From RGIG2041 sp045546315 (GTDB lineage: Bacteria; Bacillota; Clostridia; UBA1381; UMGS1253): 44,186 bases of DNA. The stretch lies in contig JAZQCN010000087.1 of assembly GCA_045546315.1 (NCBI GenBank), positions 1-44,186 on the forward strand, in the 5' to 3' direction. Position numbers and translations under genes: made by a program. The number at the start of each line of letters is the position of its first letter. Within the stretch, counting starts at the first letter, position 1. The notes under the pieces were generated by a model. That model made no database searches. It saw nothing but the letters and a program-made list of their open reading frames with translations, and had not been told where the DNA came from. Below are positions 41,006 to 44,186 of the stretch, one piece after another.

Positions 41006-41947
41006 TTAAATTCTTTCTTTTATAAATGCCATAATTTCGTCATAGCTTTTAATGCCTGTGGTTGCGCCCTTTTCCATTACGCAATGTGCGCCGGTCGCAT
41101 TTGCGAAGAGCACACACTCCTCCATAGAGAGGTCGCGCGCGTGTGCTGCCAGAAAGCCGGAGCAGAAGCTGTCGCCTGCGCCGGTGGTATCCACAGCCTT
41201 GACGCCCTTAAATGCAGGTAAAATCTTACCCTTGCTTTCGCCCTCCTGTTGATAGAAGCAGCCGTCACCGCCCATTTTGATGACGATGTTCTTTGCGCCG
41301 TTTTTGATAAACTCGTCTGCCATTGCCTGTACATCGTCCTTTTGTGCGATGCATTTTGCTTCGTCGATGCTCGGCATAAAGTAGTCGAGGTATTTAAGGC
41401 ATGGGTTGACAATCTCGCCCCATCTGCCGGATGCATCGTGGCAAACATCCAAGAAGGTCGTTTTGCCCATTTCCTTACAGCGCTTCAAAAATTCTGCCGT
41501 CTGCGCGCCGTCGAAGGTGCTTAAAAGGAAGGTGCCGGTTACGAATACGCTGTCACATTCTTCGATAATCGACCAGTCTACATCGTCAATGGAGAATACC
41601 GCGTTTGTGCCGACCGTATGGAAAAACGAGCGTTCTGCCGCTGCATCGATCAGCAATACCGAAGCCGAGGTCTGCACGCTGTCGTCGGTCTTTAAGCCCT
41701 TATCGCTCACGCCTGCTTTTACAAGACACTCGCGCAGGTAGTTACCGAACACATCGCCGCCAACTTTACCGATGATGTAGGCTTCATTGCCGAGCTTAGT
41801 TAAGTTGATAGATGCGGTCATTGCATTGCCGCCGGAATGAATGGTGATGGAATCCACCTTTTCCAATGCGCCCTTATCCGGCATCTTTGCCACCGGCTGC
41901 ACAATGACATCGGCAACTAAAATGCCGACACAAGCTACTTTTTTCAT
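41006..41947 (-). CDS. PfkB-family carbohydrate kinase
   Basis: A 313-residue ribokinase-type sugar kinase. Signatures are the N-terminal MKKVACVGILVADVIVQP, the sugar-binding SGGNAMTASINLTKLG (PfkB signature 1 region), FLDVCHDASGRW, and the C-terminal AVDTTGAGDSFCSGFLA with catalytic Asp259 and the anion hole. GGAGG lies 8 bases before ATG 41947 (an ATG directly before it at 41950 is an equal alternative). It is the first gene of the minus-strand operon. The partners suggest phosphorylation of a free amino sugar such as glucosamine, but ribokinase-family specificity cannot be read by eye. Confidence 0.9.
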   Translation of the reverse strand: MKKVACVGILVADVIVQPVAKMPDKGALEKVDSITIHSGGNAMTASINLTKLGNEAYIIGKVGGDVFGNYLRECLVKAGVSDKGLKTDDSVQTSASVLLIDAAAERSFFHTVGTNAVFSIDDVDWSIIEECDSVFVTGTFLLSTFDGAQTAEFLKRCKEMGKTTFLDVCHDASGRWGEIVNPCLKYLDYFMPSIDEAKCIAQKDDVQAMADEFIKNGAKNIVIKMGGDGCFYQQEGESKGKILPAFKGVKAVDTTGAGDSFCSGFLAAHARDLSMEECVLFANATGAHCVMEKGATTGIKSYDEIMAFIKERI

Positions 41948-42034
41948 CATAAAAACCTCCTCATAGGGAATATAAATTTTTGTTTTAATCTGCAAGCATC
42001 TGCCTGAAAACAGAGTACACTAAAACACAGCCGT

Positions 42035-42063
42035 ATTATAGCACACAATTTTTTTGCTTTCAA
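42035..42063 (-). promoter_or_regulatory. Promoter of the pfkB-nagB-like-pigL operon
   Basis: Minus strand: TTGAAA, 17 bp, TATAAT, about 85 bases before the kinase start. Confidence 0.82.
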
Positions 42064-42097
42064 TGCCGAAACTTATTTAATTCTTCGCAAAAATTCA

Positions 42098-42226
42098 TTG
42101 GTTTCTCTATAAGTCATTATACAATAAACAAACGGAAATGTATTTATCAATACAACCGCAAAATTTATCTTTTCTTCCGATACAGAGAATATAAAAGCCG
42201 TGTACATGGGTTGTATACGGCTTTTA
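42098..42226 (+). ncRNA. Candidate small RNA in the kinase-AraC intergenic region
   Basis: TTGGTT, 16 bp, TACAAT (42098-42125) is followed about 70 bases later by a strong intrinsic terminator: AAAAGCCGTGTAC / GTATACGGCTTTT (42194-42226, one G-U pair, loop ATGGGTT, then TTATTC). No ORF fills the space, and the hairpin ends no annotated gene, so a roughly 95-base transcript is possible. The promoter match is modest. Confidence 0.35.
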
Positions 42227-42292
42227 TTCGTCTTTTATTCCACAGTAACGGATTTGCTTTTGAGGATTTTCGCTTTGTCCGGTGTGAGAAAA

Positions 42293-42321
42293 TTGACTTT
42301 TCCTCTGTGGTAGTATATAAT
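42293..42321 (+). promoter_or_regulatory. Promoter of the AraC-family regulator
   Basis: TTGACT, 17 bp, TATAAT; GCACGGAGGCAGAT precedes ATG 42357. Confidence 0.8.
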
Positions 42322-42356
42322 GATGACAAGAATTTCGTATATGCACGGAGGCAGAT

Positions 42357-43244
42357 ATGTTTAAGCTTCAGCCGATACAAGTTCATATCCAGCTGCACGG
42401 TTTTCACAGCATTTACTATTTTGAGCACGGCAAGCATTTTACCCATACGCCCGAGCAGCACGACTTTTGGGAAATGGTGTATGTCGACCGCGGCAATATC
42501 GTCGCCCTTGCGGACAATGTCGGCTATCCGATGCAGGAGGGGCAGGTCATTTTTCATACGCCGGGTGAGGTGCACGCGCATGTTTCCGACCGCCACGGCG
42601 CAAACAATATGCTTGTCATTTCCTTTTCAGCCGAGGGCGAGCAACTTGCGTTTTTTAACAAAAAAATCTTTAGTCTGGACAAGGTGGCAAAAAAACTGCT
42701 TTCGCTGTTTATTGCGGAGGCGAAAAATGCGCTTGGCAAAATCCCGAGTCGCTACGAGGATAAATCCGACTTGGACTTTTCCCACGAGCAGTTTGCCGCT
42801 TCGCAGATGATGAGCTGTTATTTTTGCGAATTTTTGATTCATCTGCTTCGTGTTGGTGAAGCGCAGAGCGATAAGCTGACGGCGAGCGCCGAGGCGCACA
42901 GTATTGCGCAAAATTCGCTTGCAGAGCTGATTGAAGCTTATTTAAGACAAAATTTGTATGCGCCACTGACGCTGCAGGATGTGTGTACGCACTTTCTGCT
43001 CGGCAAGTCGCAGCTATCCTCGATTTTTAAGCAGCATACGGGTAAGAGCCTGATGTCGTATTATGCGGATTTAAAAATGCAGGAAGCGAAAAAGCTTCTG
43101 CGCGAGGAGCAGATGAGCATCGGTGAAATTGCGGAAGCACTCGGCTTTTCCGGCATCCATATTTTCTCGCGTGCCTTTAAAAAAACGACCGGCTTTTCGC
43201 CGACCGCATATAAAAAGAGTGTATTGTTTGAAGTAAATGAATAA
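42357..43244 (+). CDS. AraC-family transcriptional regulator with cupin sensor domain
   Basis: A 295-residue regulator. Residues 20-100 form a cupin-like arm (HDFWEMVYVDRGNIVALAD, GQVIFHTPGEVHAH) that binds a sugar or related ligand. Residues about 195-292 hold the double helix-turn-helix of the AraC family: FLLGKSQLSSIFKQHTGKSL, IGEIAEALGFSGIHIFSRAF and TTGFSPTAYKK. Divergent placement from the pfkB operon makes it the likely local activator of the carbohydrate locus, including the glycosidase operon; this is an inference. GGAGG lies 7-8 bases upstream of the ATG. A bidirectional terminator follows. Confidence 0.92.
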   Translation: MFKLQPIQVHIQLHGFHSIYYFEHGKHFTHTPEQHDFWEMVYVDRGNIVALADNVGYPMQEGQVIFHTPGEVHAHVSDRHGANNMLVISFSAEGEQLAFFNKKIFSLDKVAKKLLSLFIAEAKNALGKIPSRYEDKSDLDFSHEQFAASQMMSCYFCEFLIHLLRVGEAQSDKLTASAEAHSIAQNSLAELIEAYLRQNLYAPLTLQDVCTHFLLGKSQLSSIFKQHTGKSLMSYYADLKMQEAKKLLREEQMSIGEIAEALGFSGIHIFSRAFKKTTGFSPTAYKKSVLFEVNE

Positions 43245-43273
43245 AAGCCGTCACGAGACGGCTTTTATTTTTT
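43243..43273. terminator. Bidirectional terminator between the AraC gene and the DUF3006 gene
   Basis: AAAAGCCGTC-ACGA-GACGGCTTTT with ATTTTTTT on the plus strand. Confidence 0.88.
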
Positions 43274-43464
43274 TAATCTTCAAATAAACTGTTCATCAGA
43301 CCTTCGATTTTTTCCTTGCGGTCGGAGGTGCTTTTGGAAATCACGAGCGCATCACCTTCGCGTGCATCTGCCGGAACAAGCGTGCGCGGCAGATTAAAAT
43401 ACTGCTTTTCGCCGTATTCGATAACGGCATAATCGCCTTCAAAACGGTCAATAATACATTGCAT
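43273..43464 (-). CDS. DUF3006 domain protein
   Basis: A 63-residue protein starting MQCIIDRFEGDYAVIEYGEK, the characteristic opening of DUF3006: a strand-rich module with an FEGDYAV turn, then FNLPRTLVPADAREGDAL. The function of the family is unknown; it is often found as a small stand-alone protein in Firmicutes. ATG 43464 is chosen since AAAGGATGTGA lies just upstream; the longer open frame to 43638 has no ribosome site and crosses the hydE start. It is divergent from hydE and convergent with the AraC gene. Confidence 0.8.
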   Translation of the reverse strand: MQCIIDRFEGDYAVIEYGEKQYFNLPRTLVPADAREGDALVISKSTSDRKEKIEGLMNSLFED

Positions 43465-43507
43465 AAGCTCACATCCTTTATATTTATTATATCTCTTTTT
43501 TCTTGGC

Positions 43508-43536
43508 TTGACAATAGGGTAGAATAAGAATAAAAT
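43508..43536 (+). promoter_or_regulatory. Promoter of hydE
   Basis: TTGACA, 17 bp, TAAAAT, about 25 bases before ATG 43567, leaving a very short leader with only GGGG as a ribosome site. Confidence 0.75.
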
Positions 43537-43566
43537 ATAGAAAAGTAAAAAAACGGGGTTTTCATT

Positions 43567-44186
43567 ATGAAACTGATTATTGATAAGCTTGCCGCCACCG
43601 GCGATTTGCCGACGGCGGAGCTTGAAACGCTTTTGCATTTAAATAATACAAGCCAGCTGTGCTACCTTTACGATAAGGCGGACGAGGTGCGCCAAAAGCA
43701 TTTCGGCAACAAGGTATACATCCGTGGTCTGATTGAGGTGAGCAACTACTGCAAAAACAACTGTCTGTACTGCGGCATCCGTGCAGGCAATACGGGCGTT
43801 GCGCGCTATCGCTTAAGTGCAGATGAAATCTTTGCCTGCGCCGAAGAGGGGTATGCGCTCGGCTTTCGCACCTTTGTGCTGCAGGGCGGAGAGGACCCGA
43901 AATTTACGGACGATTTTGTGTGCGGTGTAGTTTCGCGCTTAAAGTCTGCTTTTCCGGATTGCGCAATTACGCTTTCGCTCGGCGAGCGTAGCTATCAAAG
44001 CTATAAGGCAATGTACGATGCAGGGGCGGACAGATATCTTCTGCGCCACGAAACGGCGGACAGAATGCATTACGGCAAGCTGCATCCGCAGGAAATGACG
44101 CTTGAGAGCCGCAAAAAGTGCCTGGAGGATTTAAAATACATCGGCTACCAGGTCGGTGCGGGCTTTATGGTCGGCTCGCCGTACCA
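43567..44186 (+). CDS. hydE: [FeFe]-hydrogenase H-cluster maturase HydE, 3' end outside the window
   Basis: The first 206 residues of a radical SAM enzyme. IRGLIEVSNYCKNNCLYCGI holds the CxxxCxxC cluster motif (Cys62, Cys66, Cys69) in the context typical of HydE, which differs from biotin synthase. FVLQGGEDPKF and YLLRHETADRMHYGKLHP follow, the latter matching the substrate-facing strand of HydE. HydE helps build the diiron H-cluster with HydF and HydG. The presence of this gene implies an [FeFe]-hydrogenase and hence hydrogen-evolving fermentation. The related PylB branch (pyrrolysine) is an alternative family, but no other pyrrolysine gene or TAG reassignment is seen here. Confidence 0.9.
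   Translation, partial: MKLIIDKLAATGDLPTAELETLLHLNNTSQLCYLYDKADEVRQKHFGNKVYIRGLIEVSNYCKNNCLYCGIRAGNTGVARYRLSADEIFACAEEGYALGFRTFVLQGGEDPKFTDDFVCGVVSRLKSAFPDCAITLSLGERSYQSYKAMYDAGADRYLLRHETADRMHYGKLHPQEMTLESRKKCLEDLKYIGYQVGAGFMVGSPY

Noticed and set aside
43567..44186. Biotin synthase (BioB) or PylB assignment for the truncated radical SAM gene
   Set aside because: The IRGLIEVSNYCKNNCLYCGI and LLRHETADRMHYGKLHP blocks fit HydE better, and no biotin or pyrrolysine gene is nearby. PylB cannot be fully excluded from the fragment.

Overview
The window looks like a chromosomal segment of a strictly anaerobic Clostridia-class Firmicute, probably of the Oscillospirales type. The evidence is a SCIFF peptide with its radical-SAM maturase, the start of an [FeFe]-hydrogenase maturase (hydE), pyruvate phosphate dikinase, DUF1836 and DUF3006 proteins, RecD2, a lone F-type ATP synthase whose c subunit carries a sodium-binding signature, and GC-rich TGTAGGGA-type palindromes of the kind scattered between genes in gut Firmicutes. 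Genes are tightly packed on both strands. No tRNA, rRNA, CRISPR array, integrase, transposase or prophage gene was seen, so this is core chromosome with one sugar-utilisation islet.

Layout. 1-5.8 kb: a divergent topoisomerase IV-like pair, an esterase gene broken by an amber codon, and prfB without the usual frameshift. 5.9-9.6 kb: a secreted repeat protein, a DUF1836 regulator, a DegV protein and a secreted SLH-like protein, each with its own promoter or terminator. 9.6-14.5 kb (minus strand): a structured non-coding element, a class II amidotransferase joined to a LarA-like C-terminal segment, ppdK and a small exported protein. 14.7-26.5 kb: one long plus-strand unit made of an aminotransferase, trpS, tagO, the UDP-GlcNAc 2-epimerase gene and atpZ-I-B-E-F-H-A-G-D-C. 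It is interrupted between atpG and atpD by about 300 bp of repeats. 26.5-30.9 kb: repeats, a cold-shock gene, a methyltransferase, recD2 and comFC. 31-34.2 kb: an unknown membrane-anchored protein, a 2H-phosphoesterase-like protein and an Orn/Lys/Arg decarboxylase-fold enzyme. 34.2-35.9 kb: scfA and scfB. 35.9-43.2 kb: a carbohydrate locus. 43.2-44.2 kb: a DUF3006 gene and a truncated hydE.

How the genes work together. The aminotransferase-to-atpC unit links tRNA charging, wall-glycopolymer precursor synthesis (TagO, 2-epimerase) and the energy-coupling ATPase. The carbohydrate locus has two convergent operons that share a terminator: GH5-like, GH88 lipoprotein and SGNH hydrolase on the plus strand, and PfkB kinase, NagB-like and PIG-L deacetylase on the minus strand, with an AraC regulator divergent from the kinase. 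Together they could take a deacetylated amino-sugar/uronate glycan fragment to glycolysis. However, GH88 and the NagB-like protein each lack a residue normally important for catalysis, so the real substrate may be unusual. This locus, the amidotransferase/LarA-like fusion and the 31-32.8 kb unknown pair are the best candidates for undescribed biology.
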